A DNA stretch of 44,603 bases from Podaxis mareebaensis. Lineage: Eukaryota > Basidiomycota > Agaricomycetes > Agaricales > Agaricaceae. This document shows, in pieces, positions 11,058 to 21,396 of the stretch (within the stretch, counting starts at the first letter, position 1; every line of letters begins with the position of its first letter). A program made the position numbers and the translations under genes. The stretch spans positions 1-44,603 of the forward strand of contig JAEUWP010000270.1 of assembly GCA_018524725.1 (NCBI GenBank), written 5' to 3'. The notes under the pieces are model-generated. The model searched no databases. It was not told where the DNA came from and worked only from the letters and a program-made list of their open reading frames with translations.

Positions 11058-11518
11058 ATGCGTTCTCTTGCTTTGTTTGCTACTTTTTGCACTCTCCTTG
11101 CTGCAGCCATGGCCGCTCCAAATCCTGATCCTCCTGTCTATCGTTGTAAGTCAAGAGCCCTTCAGGCACCGCTCAGCTTTGACAACTCATAATTAAATTC
11201 TCTGCAGGTGCTAACGAAGCTGGGGTGAGCAGATTCTAATATGATAATAGCTTGACTATCATTCTGAGGGACTCGCTCCTCCGTTGGATTTTTACTTAGG
11301 ATGTGTGTAAGTGTAATTTTCCAAAGGCCAGCCCTTGAAGCCTTGAAGTCATCCCATTGCCTCAGGCCCCGGTGAAGAGTATACTTGTTGTGGACCCCTT
11401 GAAATTCCAGATGGCGGCTAGTATGTTCCTACCCCACTTTCTTTTGTGAGTAGCTTGATTGGTCTTCGTATATAATAGTTGCCACATCCTCAAGCCTGGC
11501 GAAGCCTGTATCTTTTAA
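11058..11518 (+). CDS. Small secreted six-cysteine protein, five exons including a 7-nt microexon
   Basis: A gene with no long open frame. Exons 11058-11145, 11208-11224, 11300-11306, 11366-11420 and 11479-11518 join without a stop to 68 codons. Introns of 58-75 bp all have good ends (GTAAGT, GTGAGC, GTAAGT, GTATGT; all AG). The first ~20 residues are a classic signal peptide (MRSLALFATFCTLLAAAMAA). The mature part starts APNPDPPVY and has six cysteines spaced C-x7-C-x6-CC-x10-C-x8-C, ending two residues after the last. The C-C-CC-C-C order is seen in cystine-knot miniproteins and other small secreted proteins; no specific family or activity can be assigned. Exon 3 is only seven bases (GATGTGT). 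A convergent paralogue at 11693-12138 has introns in the same phases (1, 0, 1, 2), which strongly supports the model. Confidence 0.7.
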
Positions 11519-11692
11519 TCCAATCTGGTATATGCTTACCAGTAGGCTCAGCTTTGTAATTGTATTCAAGATCTGAATATAACTCGAATATGATGAAACA
11601 TGTAAACATGCAACTTCAGCACTTTCACATACTTGGAACTGAGTGTCAAACTAGCATTCAGCAGTATTGGAACTGACATTGCGGAGGCTACT

Positions 11693-12138
11693 CTAGCAGA
11701 TAACATCCGGGGGCAGACTAACGCAGCTAGAATAGAATACAATCAGTCAATGTCTAAGGGGTTATTCATATGGGGTGTCTCTCCCCAATTGCTTACACCG
11801 GGTGGGGAATGGAGTCGCAGCAGGTGAGACCACTTGGACCTAGGAGTTGGTTTTAAGTGTTGGTAGCTCATTCGACACAGGTACAAGGTTATTTACATTC
11901 CTATTCCATCTTGTCAGTTGATCCATCGCTAATGAGTCAATAGTTGACTTACAGTCTGTGTGTGGCCTATTGGAAGAAAAGGTGATGGGTTTGTGAGCGA
12001 AGAAGATAGCACGGAATGTCAAAGAAATGGTTTATAGGCAGGGGCCCCAGAGGGAGGACTTGGTGATGCAAATGCGCTTTGAATAGCAGCAGTGGCAAAT
12101 AAGAGTGCAAAGATTTTGTACATGTTAAAGCTCATCAT
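11693..12138 (-). pseudogene. Paralogous six-cysteine secreted protein gene with a lost splice donor and a 4-nt microexon
   Basis: Convergent paralogue of the gene at 11058-11518. Exons on the minus strand are 12123-12021, 11966-11953, 11900-11897, 11839-11797 and 11726-11693, giving 66 codons in frame. The ATG at 12138 is an alternative start. A signal peptide is evident (MYKIFALLFATAAIQSAFA). The cysteine order is kept, C-x5-C-x5-CC-x7-C-x8-C, as are the intron phases. Exon 3 is just four bases (GAAT) between acceptor AATAG and donor GTAAAT. The donor of intron 1 reads GACATT instead of GT; without splicing, the frame meets TGA at that point. So the gene is probably inactive unless a GA donor or another structure is used. 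TATAAAG at 12176-12170 lies 38-54 bp upstream of the candidate starts. The homology is firm; the functional status is inferred. Confidence 0.6.
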
Positions 12139-12592
12139 GGAATAAAGGCGTCCCTCAATGACATCTAGCCTTTATACCGGACTGGCTTGCAAGTATTTCT
12201 TGACTCACCCAAACACCGAGAACCCTTTCGTAGAGCGATGGTCCATGGAGAAAGTTCAGCGACGACCAAGGCCTTCACGTAAATGTCTGCTATTTTGACA
12301 GAATGGAGTGACGGGCGGAGAACATCTCCATCAATGCAAGGTGGTGAGCGCTGCATCAATTGCAGCCATGGCATTACATCCTCGAATGTAAGAATAGCCC
12401 AGCGATGGCCGGGCGATGTTGGGTGGATAATGGGGTTGCGAGGTATCGACAGTAAAGTGAAGAGTGTCACATCCCCAGTGCGGATTGGCCACTTCCCCTA
12501 CGGACACATCACTCTCGTCCGGGAAGACCAGATAGTGGGGAAGACATGTATTATCTATAAAGAAGCGGACATTAAGTATATTGCTTACTCAG
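12139..12592. other. Intergenic stretch between the cysteine-rich pair and the Helitron
   Basis: No gene I can support. An open frame at 12283-12618 (+) has no recognisable features and runs into the TTAGTCAGGC repeats. The sequence A/TCTATAAAG at 12553-12562 is a possible Helitron 5' end, judged only by its TC start after A. Confidence 0.35.
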
Positions 12593-12653
12593 GTTTAGTC
12601 AGCATTAGTCAGGCTTAGTCAGGCTTAGTCATGATTAGTCATGCTGACTAAAC
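12593..12653. repeat. 13-bp perfect inverted repeat around tandem TTAGTCAGGC units
   Basis: GTTTAGTCAGCAT at 12593-12605 and its exact reverse complement ATGCTGACTAAAC at 12641-12653 enclose a 35-nt loop made of TTAGTCAGGC-type units. It could fold as a cruciform or bind a dimeric protein. It lies near the left end of the Helitron and may belong to its terminal region. Confidence 0.8.
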
Positions 12654-12940
12654 AAGGTGTCCTGCCCTCAGAACGCCCTGAGAAGGCTCTTGGATTTGAT
12701 TTATGACATAATTAGATTGAATAAACAAGTTGCCATGTTCTTCAGTATCCTTTGAGCAAGTTTATTGAGTAAAATGCTAAATGAATGGTCCCAGCTTATA
12801 GGGATGACAATTAGTGGACACCACCTTTCACGCCTCCTGCCAAAAGTGCTATTATTGGACCAAACAACCCCTGAAACCTAATATGTCAGGGAGAGGCAAC
12901 ACTTGAACTGACACTTGACACCGGGGCTTATATTACCATT

Positions 12941-13190
12941 GATCAGTGACTACGGAGCTACTTCATTACACTTTGGTGTGATACATCCTGATTAGTGACT
13001 ACTGGGACTTCTACATCACATTTTGGTGTGATACATCAGTGATTGCCACTGATTAGTGACTACTGGGGCTTCTACATCACATTTCAGTGTGATACACCAG
13101 TCATTGACTCTGACCAGTGTTCCACTGATCCAATACTGAGGGCTCTACATCATCATACTACTGTGATACATTGGTGATTGACTCTGATAC
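12941..13190 (+). repeat. Four imperfect 50-75 bp tandem units with small hairpins, upstream of the Helitron gene
   Basis: Units begin near 12941, 12990, 13051 and 13112 with GATYAGTGACTAC-like sequence. Three contain a six-base inverted repeat around a six-base loop: ATCACA-TTTTGG-TGTGAT at 13015-13032, the same arms at 13076-13093, and one with a mismatch at 12965-12982. The array ends about 250 bp before the start codon. Candidate binding sites for the transposase or a regulator; this role is inferred. Confidence 0.7.
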
Positions 13191-13435
13191 TGTGAGTTGG
13201 ACCTATCACTATAATAATGTTGCTTGACTAATGTTATGAATAGTGTGAAATCCATTGAGCCCAACTGTGAATATTCACCATAGTTCATTATCTTTGACTG
13301 AGGGTGAGAGAAATTCATAACTTATTATTGTGGAGCCTTGAGCTGATGATATGATAATGTTAACTAGGGAATACTGCTGGATTGTAGTGAATTGGTATTT
13401 GTTTGCTGAACAAACAGATCTCAGTTCTAACCAAA

Positions 13436-16400
13436 ATGTAAGTTAGACATTTTGTTGTCTTTCAACAGTGATTCCAATTACTAACTCAATAATCTAGGGA
13501 TGCTCCTTTGCCACCAACAACACCTGAACGGACACGTCAGTCAACCCGGTCAGCTGACCGGTTGCAGCGTTTAGAGATGACAGATCCTGATGAACAAAGG
13601 AATCGTAATCATCCACCACCTACTGTCCCTATTCAACCCAATTTTGGAGTACAGTTACCAAATGATCACTCTGAAGTTGTGGTTCCTCCACCTGTACATG
13701 GACAAAGAGAACATCCAATGTCTATGTTACAAGCAGCTTTGGATATTAATGTGGAAACAAATACTAGAGGGCCTATTGCAGGTCCTTCAAATGTAGCTGG
13801 GATAGGATCATCTACACATAGAGTACCTCTCCTGGGTACCAATACTGGAGCTACTATTAGTGGCAATGCATTACTTGCTCTAAGCATACCTGAGACACAT
13901 TTACCAGGAGGTTGGGATAGAGCTTTGGACAATCCTATTTCCAGAGTTATGTCATCTGCTCTTGGACAGTCATTGCAGCCATTAGATAGAGCAAGAGTGG
14001 TGCCAGAGGGACAGGAAATTAGGGAAAGAGAGAGAGAACAGCAGGCACAGATTGAACAAGAAGTTGTAGAAAGAAGGAGACTTAGGGAAAGAGAAAGAGA
14101 GCAACAACAAGCATTGCTTGAACAGGAACTTGGGGAAAGGAGAAGACTTAGGGAAAGAGAAAGAGAGCAACAAGCTTTGCTTGAACAGGAACTTGCAGAA
14201 AGAAGACATAGAGAGAGAGAGGAAAGAAGATTAGCACAGCTTACACAGGAGCATAGGCAAGCAGAGGTAGAAAGGCTTGCAGAAGAATTTAGGGGGCAAA
14301 GAAGGGAGGAGGAATGGAATACACAAGTGCAATTGCAAGAGGCAATAATACAACAGAGAGAAGCAAATGCTAGGGAACAGAATTTTCAGAGGATATTACA
14401 AGAGTGGAGGAATGAACAACAGGATGAACTAGAGCAGGAAGATGATCTTGATTTGCAGAATGAGGATGATGGCCTTGGACAAGAAGCTCAGAGAAATCTA
14501 CAACAGTTTCAAGTTCAAGAGCAGGAAAATATTCCTGAGGAACAAATTTATGGACCTCAGATAGATAGACAAATCCTTGCAATGTTAAATGAGCAAAATA
14601 ATCAAGAGGAAATCTATGCCCCTATTCGAGTTCATGTCCCTAAAGGTTGTCTTCCTTACCAGGAGCCTCCTGAGATACATACACTGGGTTCTATGACCAT
14701 TCAATGTCCAGATTGTGGTGCTCTGCATTTTGACTGTGAAAAGTTAGCTGGAGATTCAAGAGTGGGTCGGCCCAAATTTGGTGTTTGTTGTCTTAAAGGA
14801 CAAGTCCAGTTGCCTCCATATCATGAGCTACAATCTGTTCTGAAAGATCTCATGTGTGGTGTCCATGAAAAATCTGCATCATTCAGAGCAAATATCAGAA
14901 ACTATAATGCTGCCTTTGCATTCACATCACTTGGGACTAAAATTGATGAATCAATTACACGAGCCTCAGGTCCATACTGTTTCAAGATTAATGGTGAACT
15001 TCACCATCTCTCAGGCTCTCTGTTACCCTCTGAAGGCCAAACTCCAATGTATGCTCAGATCTACTTCTATGATTCTGAGCAACAGCTAGACATTCGACAA
15101 CAGCGTAATCAAAACTTTTGTGATCGTGCTGTTATGTCACTGCTTCAAGATATGCTAAACCAAGCACATCCATACATTGGACTATACAAACAAGCCTGTG
15201 AGATTATGCAGACAAGATTTCAAGATCATCAACAGACAGTATTTGTCAAGCTACATGTTGATAGATCAATGGACCAGAGGAGATACAACTTGCCAACAAG
15301 TAGTGAAATAGCTGTTGTTGTCCCAGGTAGTGGATCTGAAGAGCGCTCTAATCATAGAGACATTATACTACGCTTGAGTGGTGGTGGACTTCAGAGAATT
15401 AGTCATCTACACCCTGCATATTCTTCCTTGCACTATGTGTTACTCTTTCCATATGGTGAAAATGGCTGGCATACTGAAATCAAGTCAGTTCCTGGACCCA
15501 GAGGCAAGGTTAGATCTGAGTATGTAACACAAAGATGCTACTATGCACATCGTTTTCATGTCCGATCTAGCCCTCAGCCTCCACTGTTCTGGGGTGGTAA
15601 ATTGTTCCAACAGTATGTTGTTGATGCTTGGGCTTCAAATGAGCAGAGTACTCTCAACTGGATCCGATATAATCAGAAGCAAATCAGAGCTGATGTCTAT
15701 CAAGGCCTTAGAGATGTTGCTATTGGTGACAGAGATGAAAACCTTACTCTTGAACACCATGGCCAGAGAGTAATCCTGCCTTCAACACATATTGGAAGTG
15801 ACTGCCATATGAATCAGTTATTCCAGGACTCTATGGCTATCTGTAGAGCATTCAGAAAGCCAGACATTTTTTTGACTATGACTGCAAATCCAAACTGGCC
15901 TGAAGTCCAAGAGTGTTTGTTCAAAGACTTGAGTGAACACCAAAGGAGGCAGGCCCCAACAGACAGACCTGATATTGTAGCCAGGGTTTTTGAACAGAAG
16001 AAGAAGTCTCTTCTAAAAGAAATCCAAAATGGTCTCTTTGGAAAAGCAGTTGCAATGGTCCACACCATAGAGTTCCAAAAGAGAGGCTTACCTCATATGC
16101 ATTTGTTGATATTTCTAGACATCCCTGACAAGATTAGGGATGCTCTACATGTCGACTCTATAGTATCTGCTACACTTCCAAACCCAGATACTCAGCCTAT
16201 ACTGCATAATGTAATCACTACCATGATGCTACATGGTCCCTGTGGAAATGATTACCCCAATGCCAAATGTATGGTCAATGGCAAGTGCAGTAAGAGATAT
16301 CCCAAGGAGTTCAATCCTGCCACAATGTATGGAGAGAATGGCTATCCTACCTATGCGAGACCAAATAATGGTCAAACCTTTGTCAAAGGTGGATTTACAT

Positions 16401-18895
16401 ACAGCAACCAGTGGGTTGTACCTCACAATGCATATCTCAGTGCAAAGTATCAGTGCCATATCAATGTGGAAATTTGTGCTTCTGTTGAGGCTGTTAAATA
16501 CATCCACAAATACATTTACAAAGGCCATGACAGAGCTACTCTGGAGATCTCTGCAGGTCAGGATCAGCAATGGGATGAGATTAAAGAATATCTTGATGCT
16601 CGATATGTCTCTCCAATTGAAGCATGTTGGCATATTTTTGAATTCTCTATGCATGCTGAATCACCTACTGTTTATCGCTTGCCAGTGCACTTGCCCAATA
16701 GCCAGCTAATCTATTACAATGCAGATGACACTTTAGACCAAGTCCTTACTAGACAAAACATCAATAAAACTCTTCTCACAGCTTGGTTTGAGGCCAATCA
16801 GAACCACCCTGAGGCACATAATACATTGTATCAGGACTTTCCAAGAGCTTGGGTGTATAGTAAAACAACCAAGCAATGGAATCCAAGAAAAAAAGGTCCT
16901 CCTGCAATTGGAAGAATGTATTTTGCATCCCCAGCTCAGGGTGAAAGGTTCTATCTCAGACTACTGTTGACAACAGTTCCAGGTGCAACCTCATTTGAGC
17001 ACTTGCGCACTTTTGATGAAACTGTCTATCCAACATTTAAGGAGGCATGTTTAGCAAGGGGTCTTCTAGAAGATGATAGGGAGTTGGTCCTATGTTTGCA
17101 AGAAGCAAAGGATATGCAAACTGGATCTGCTCTACGGTCATTATTTGCAGTCATCTTACAAGCCTGTAATCCATCTTCACCAGAGATACTCTGGGACCAG
17201 TTCAGACACTCTATCTGTGATGATCTTGGAAGGAAATTAGAGCGTCTTCCACAATACCAAGGACGTGTGTTTACACTTGACCAGGTTTATGACTATGGCT
17301 TACATCTCCTCAACAAAATTCTGATGAATACTGGAAAGACTTTGAATGACTTCCCACCCATGCCTATGCCACAAGGACCTGGGGTTAATGAAGTCTGGGA
17401 GGATATTCCTGAAAACTTCATTCTTGCTGAACAACTCAACTACAATCATGCTGAACTAGAAGCTATGGTAGTGAGGAATCAGCAAAAGTTCAATCAGGAG
17501 CAAGCCAATGTCTATAATGCTGCAATAAACTCTGTAGACAACAATCTGGGAGAAATGCTCTTTATTCACAGTGTAGGTGGAGGTGGAAAAACCTTTGTGT
17601 GTAATACTCTTGCTGCTGCTATCAGATCAAAGGGACAAGTTGCATTGTGTGTTGCATCTTCTGGAATTGCTGCTCTATTGCTTGAAGGAGGTAGGACTGC
17701 TCACTCCAGGTTTAAGATTCCAATACCTGCAGATGAAGCTTCTGTATCATCTATCAAGTGTAATTCTTATATGTATCAAGTGTTGCAGTACACCAAAATC
17801 ATTATTTGGGATGAGGTCCCAATGCAACACAAGCATGGGATTCATGCTGTTGACCACTGCTTAAGAGACTTACTTCAGAAGGACTCTCCCTTTGGTGGAA
17901 TAACTGTTGTCTTTGGTGGAGACTTTCGACAGACACTCCCTGTAATTCCAAGAGGGTTAAGACAACAGATAGTTGGGTCCTCTCTCTGTAGAAGTGATCT
18001 CTGGAGACAAGTCAAAATACACTACTTGATACAAAATATGAGGTTAGACAGAACTCCAGAAAGTGACCAACATGCTACATGGCTATTGGATATAGGGGCA
18101 GGAAGGTTGAATAACATGGACAATGCTCAGACTGTTGAAATCCCTGTTGGAATGTACTGTCCTGATAATACCATGGAAAATTTGGTTGCTTCCACTTATC
18201 CTGGGATTGAACATGGTGAAAAGCCCAACCAGTATTTCCTAGATAGAACCATTCTGTCTTCTAGAAATGATGAAGTGGATGAAATCAACCATACTATTCT
18301 TGCCAAATTTCCAGGAGAGGCTCATTTACTAATGAGTGTGGACTCAGTAGAGCTAGAGAACCCAACCTTGAATGACTATCAGCCATATCCAGCAGAGTAC
18401 CTTCAATCTCTAAATGCATCTGGATTACCACTTGCAAGATTGACTCTAAAGGTTGGAGTTCCTGTAATGCTCCTGAGAAACTTGGATGCATCAAAAGGAT
18501 TATGTAATGGAACAAGAATGGTGGTCATGGCTATCAGGAGAAAGGTCTTGCAATGCAAGCTTATATCTGGAGATGCAAAGTATGCAGGGACAATAGTGTT
18601 TATTCCAAGAATTATCTTGCAACCATCTGCAGAAACACTTCCTATCCCCTTGAAACGCAGACAGTTTCCAGTACGGCTTGCATTTGCAATGACAATCAAC
18701 AAATCACAGGGACAGTCAGTGAAGCATGTTGGAATCAATTTGCAGACACCAGTGTTTTCTCATGGCCAATTGTATGTAGCATTATCTAGATGTACCTCTG
18801 GACAAAGGATTAAAGTACTGTTTCCTGAAGGCAATGAAAACCGTAAAACAACAAATGTAGTGTACAAAGAAGTATTCAGTGGACTTCAAGTGTAA
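13436..18895 (+). CDS. Helitron RepHel protein (HUH replication initiator fused to Pif1-type helicase)
   Basis: Rolling-circle transposase: the Rep part nicks and joins DNA ends and the SF1B helicase unwinds. From 13508 the frame is open for 1,795 codons. Helitron-like N-terminal region: FLTMTANPNWPEVQE, HUH-type motif LPHMH (near residue 865), and the two-tyrosine motif KYIHKYIYKGHDR (Tyr about 998 and 1002). Helicase: Walker A GGGGKT (about 1357-1362), Walker B IIWDEVP (about 1435), VFGGDFRQTLPVIPRG, and LAFAMTINKSQGQS with LYVALSRC near the end. A Zn-binding-like CPDCG...CC stretch and a Glu/Arg/Gln-rich coiled coil precede Rep. Start: the first in-frame ATG is 13577. A better start is split by an intron: AT at 13436-13437, intron 13438-13497 (GTAAGT...CTAACTC...TAG), G at 13498, giving about 1,799 residues beginning MDAPLPP. 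No stops despite strong CpG depletion, so recent or selected activity is plausible. Confidence 0.92.
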
Positions 18896-18900
18896 CTGTA

Positions 18901-19080
18901 TGTAGTTAGGATATGGACAGTTTATATATGTGATTGAAATGGTCTTGATTTTGTTTGTAGTTAGAACATGGGCAATTAGAATAGGTATCAGAATGGTCTT
19001 GGTTTTTGTGTAGTTAGAACATGGGCACTTAGTGTATGTGATTGAAATGGTCTTGGAATGTTTTATAGTTAGAACACAGA
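18901..19080. repeat. 53-55 bp tandem repeats downstream of the Helitron gene
   Basis: Three full units (18901-18955, 18956-19008, 19009-19063) and a partial fourth, each starting TGTAGTTAGAACATGGGCA or a close variant and containing GAATGGTCTTG or GAAATGGTCTTG. They lie between the stop codon and the 3' hairpin, in the expected 3' UTR and subterminal region. No function can be read from sequence. Confidence 0.85.
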
Positions 19081-19124
19081 TGGCATAAAATGTTGTTGTG
19101 AACTATTGTGGACTAAAATCACGT

Positions 19125-19141
19125 CCGTGCCAACGGCACGG
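19125..19141. other. Helitron-like 3' terminal hairpin
   Basis: A perfect 7-bp stem, CCGTGCC-AAC-GGCACGG, followed ten bases later by CTCG-T. Helitrons end with a hairpin about ten bases before CTRR and insert before T. Position and GC richness fit; the third base of CTRR does not. This is an island of CpG at the very edge of a CpG-poor element. Confidence 0.65.
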
Positions 19142-19154
19142 GTACATAACCTCG

Positions 19155-19474
19155 TATTGAAGCGAAGCTACGAGAACAACCGGCATTATGGATTAGGCGG
19201 AGGGACATGGGCTGTGAGTACTAGCGGGCGAATTACATTTCTTATCGGTCGGGAACATCTTGGATTTGTACACAACAGGGCTCGTGGAGCTGAATTTGAA
19301 GGCGTCTATGAGGCTGGCGACAACCGCAGAAATGGCGCAGTGCGGATAGGTAAGAAATAACTGTAGGACATGCACTCATGCCCGCCCTAAAATTGAATTT
19401 AGTAATCACATGATGTCGTTCAGAATCCTAAGCTCACTTTCCTACCAAGAGCCAAGATCTTCCTTTGTCGCCAG
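19155..19474. other. Flank between the Helitron and the F-box gene
   Basis: CpG-rich host-like DNA. An 84-codon open frame at 19106-19360 (+) crosses the element boundary and has no recognised features, so it is not called. It presumably holds the F-box promoter; no clear TATA element is seen. Confidence 0.4.
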
Positions 19475-20927
19475 ATGCCTTTTGAAGAGAACCTGTTCTT
19501 GTACGACATTGAACTCATCCCACCGGAAATCTTGATGGGCATCCTTGAACATCTGGACTGGCAGGATCTATTACGAGCTCGCCTGGTAAGTAGCCATCGA
19601 CGCCTCAAGCTGTCTAATCCCGATAGCTCTATTCACCACTTGCACCTAGGTGTGCAAACTCCTTTATCACGCTTCCGCTGCTAGATCTATCTGGACTGGT
19701 CTCATCGCAACCCACCGATCCAAAGTATCGCCGTCATTCACCATCCTAGAGAAACCAGCAGCGCTTCACACGAGCGAAGAACTCGAGCGGTTGTTCCTGC
19801 GTTGGAAAAAGGTGGAACGCTCCTGGTTGCGGAGCACATCCGATCTAAAGCCGGCGCTACTTACACCTCCAGGCTCTCCAGGGCAACATCATCTCCTCAG
19901 AGGTGGACGGTGGCTACTCTATTCTAGTCACAATGGAGAAGTTTATTACTGCAATCTCGAGGCAAGATTTCCCGAGTTTTCTCTCCTCTCTCCCTCTCCT
20001 TTACCTGGTCACTCCTTCCGCTTCACCTTTATGGCAGTTGACGAAGATCTGGAGTCACCTATGTTATCCTTCAACATCGCGATCTGCTGCGTTCCCGGTG
20101 CCAGGGATGATGACCCATGTCTGGATATTTGGCACGGTACCCTAGTTCTGAATGATCGAAATCAATCCATTCGCCTACAGGCCGAACGTTCATTTCATCT
20201 TCCCTTGTTTCCTTACCTCGGAAGTCCTCAATCTCTCCTCTCGCTCTTTGGCTCTTGTGTAGCTTATGATACATCTGGGCCAGGGAAATCCGACATTGCC
20301 ATCATAAACTGGAAAAATCTTCGGACGGGAGTCCAGTACTCAAGAAAGATTGTGGCCCGCAATAGCAACATATCATTAACTAGTGTGAGTCCTGTGAATA
20401 TCTCAATCATGTATCACCAACGGTGATCTTCTTAGGGCGCTCTTCAATTACTTCCCCAGGAACTTCTAATGTCCGGAGGCCACGACATTTGTATCTTCGA
20501 CCATTCACAAATCTCAGAGGGTGCATCCAAATTGGACTCGGACCCCGGCATTCAAGTGGCCCATTCCGACGATGTGTTCATGTTCCGGTTCTCCTGTAAC
20601 TTCATCTCTTCCTCCGAGTCTCCGCGGCTCGTTTACTGCAATGAGGATGGGATCTATGGATACAAACCGGGATCCGCAACAGTCTTAAGAGAGCCCGAGC
20701 CAGAGATCTCCTTGTTATTCAAGTGGCCCCTATTGTTCCTTCCTAGCTCCTCCGTCACAACCCATCTTTCGCATAACTACGGTGTATTGGAGGATTCTGG
20801 ATCCTTGTTCTTTGTTCGTTATTTTTGGCCGGAGGAACACAATGGATTGTCGGCAGGCATTTCGCAGAGAGGTTTTCCTGGTTTAGGTTCAACATTTTCC
20901 ATCCAGATAAGCCCGGTCTCAAGATAG
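19475..20927 (+). CDS. F-box protein, three exons
   Basis: F-box proteins recruit substrates to SCF ubiquitin ligases through Skp1. Exons 19475-19585, 19650-20384 and 20436-20927 join in phase 0 to about 445 residues. The F-box lies at residues 13-50: LIPPEILMGILEHLDW, DLLRARL, then across intron 1 VCKLLYHASAARSIWTGL. This is the usual intron placement for basidiomycete F-box genes. The rest (EELERLFLRWKK, GGRWLLYSSHNGEVYYCNLE, DPCLDIWHGTLVL, MSGGHDICIFDH) resembles the large Agaricomycete F-box group whose C-terminal region has no named catalytic domain. Downstream of the stop, another frame reads PGLKIACVDESDRLWVSD to about 20975, which looks like a continuation, so the annotated end may result from a one-base frameshift near 20880 or an unseen intron. 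Introns are 64 and 51 bp. Target unknown. Confidence 0.75.
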
Positions 20928-21396
20928 CATGTGTAGATGAGTCCGATAGATTGTGGGTATCCGATGTTTTAGGGTAAGCGGTGAATTGATCCGTTGTCCG
21001 TCTTTCTGTGATATATGAAACAAGGAGCTGCCGTCTAAGTCCTAGCACACTCTGGACGAACCTCCGATATTCGCTTTATCAATAATAGCGCTATCCATGA
21101 ACGTGACTCCTCGACAATGATCCTGGGATGTGTGTTTCTAAGATGTGTCCAGTGCATGATGACTCCATTCCCCTTATCGACTATTTTTCTATCGTGGTCG
21201 TTTGGGTAACACCTGACTATTCATCTTGCGCCTTGGTGCTTCTTCCACCGCTTCGGCCAGGCTCTTACTCCCACAATGGTACCTTCTTCTACAATTCACA
21301 CCTATATTTATTCTTATCTTGTTTTGGAACGGGGATCGCGTTATAAAGCTCTCACAACCCAGGTTCCTGTCCAGTTCTTTTTGACTCCTTGCAGAC
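20928..21396. other. Intergenic region with promoter of the first GMC gene
   Basis: The first ~45 bp may encode an out-of-frame F-box tail. TTATAAAG at 21341-21348 lies about 56 bp before the GMC start and is a good TATA candidate. No other gene is supported. Confidence 0.45.

Larger units (their letters stand above)
12554..19154 (+). mobile_element. Helitron (rolling-circle transposon), probably near full length
   Basis: Defined by the RepHel gene at 13436-18895 and a hairpin at 19125-19141. The left limit is tentative. The body is sharply poorer in CpG than the flanks: 3 CpG in 15001-15300 against 13 in 19201-19500 by my count. That places the right edge close to 19120-19155. The expected 3' end is CTRR ten or so bases after a hairpin, followed by T; here CTCG at 19151-19154 followed by T sits ten bases after the hairpin. 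The 5' end should be TC after A; 12554 is one candidate. Subterminal and promoter-proximal repeats (12593-12653, 12941-13190, 18901-19080) fall inside these limits. Confidence 0.5.

Noticed and set aside
12283..12618. 111-codon open frame (+)
   Set aside because: Runs into simple repeats, no family features and no plausible promoter or partner exons.
19106..19360. 84-codon open frame (+)
   Set aside because: Crosses the Helitron 3' hairpin and the CpG boundary, so it is unlikely to be one gene.
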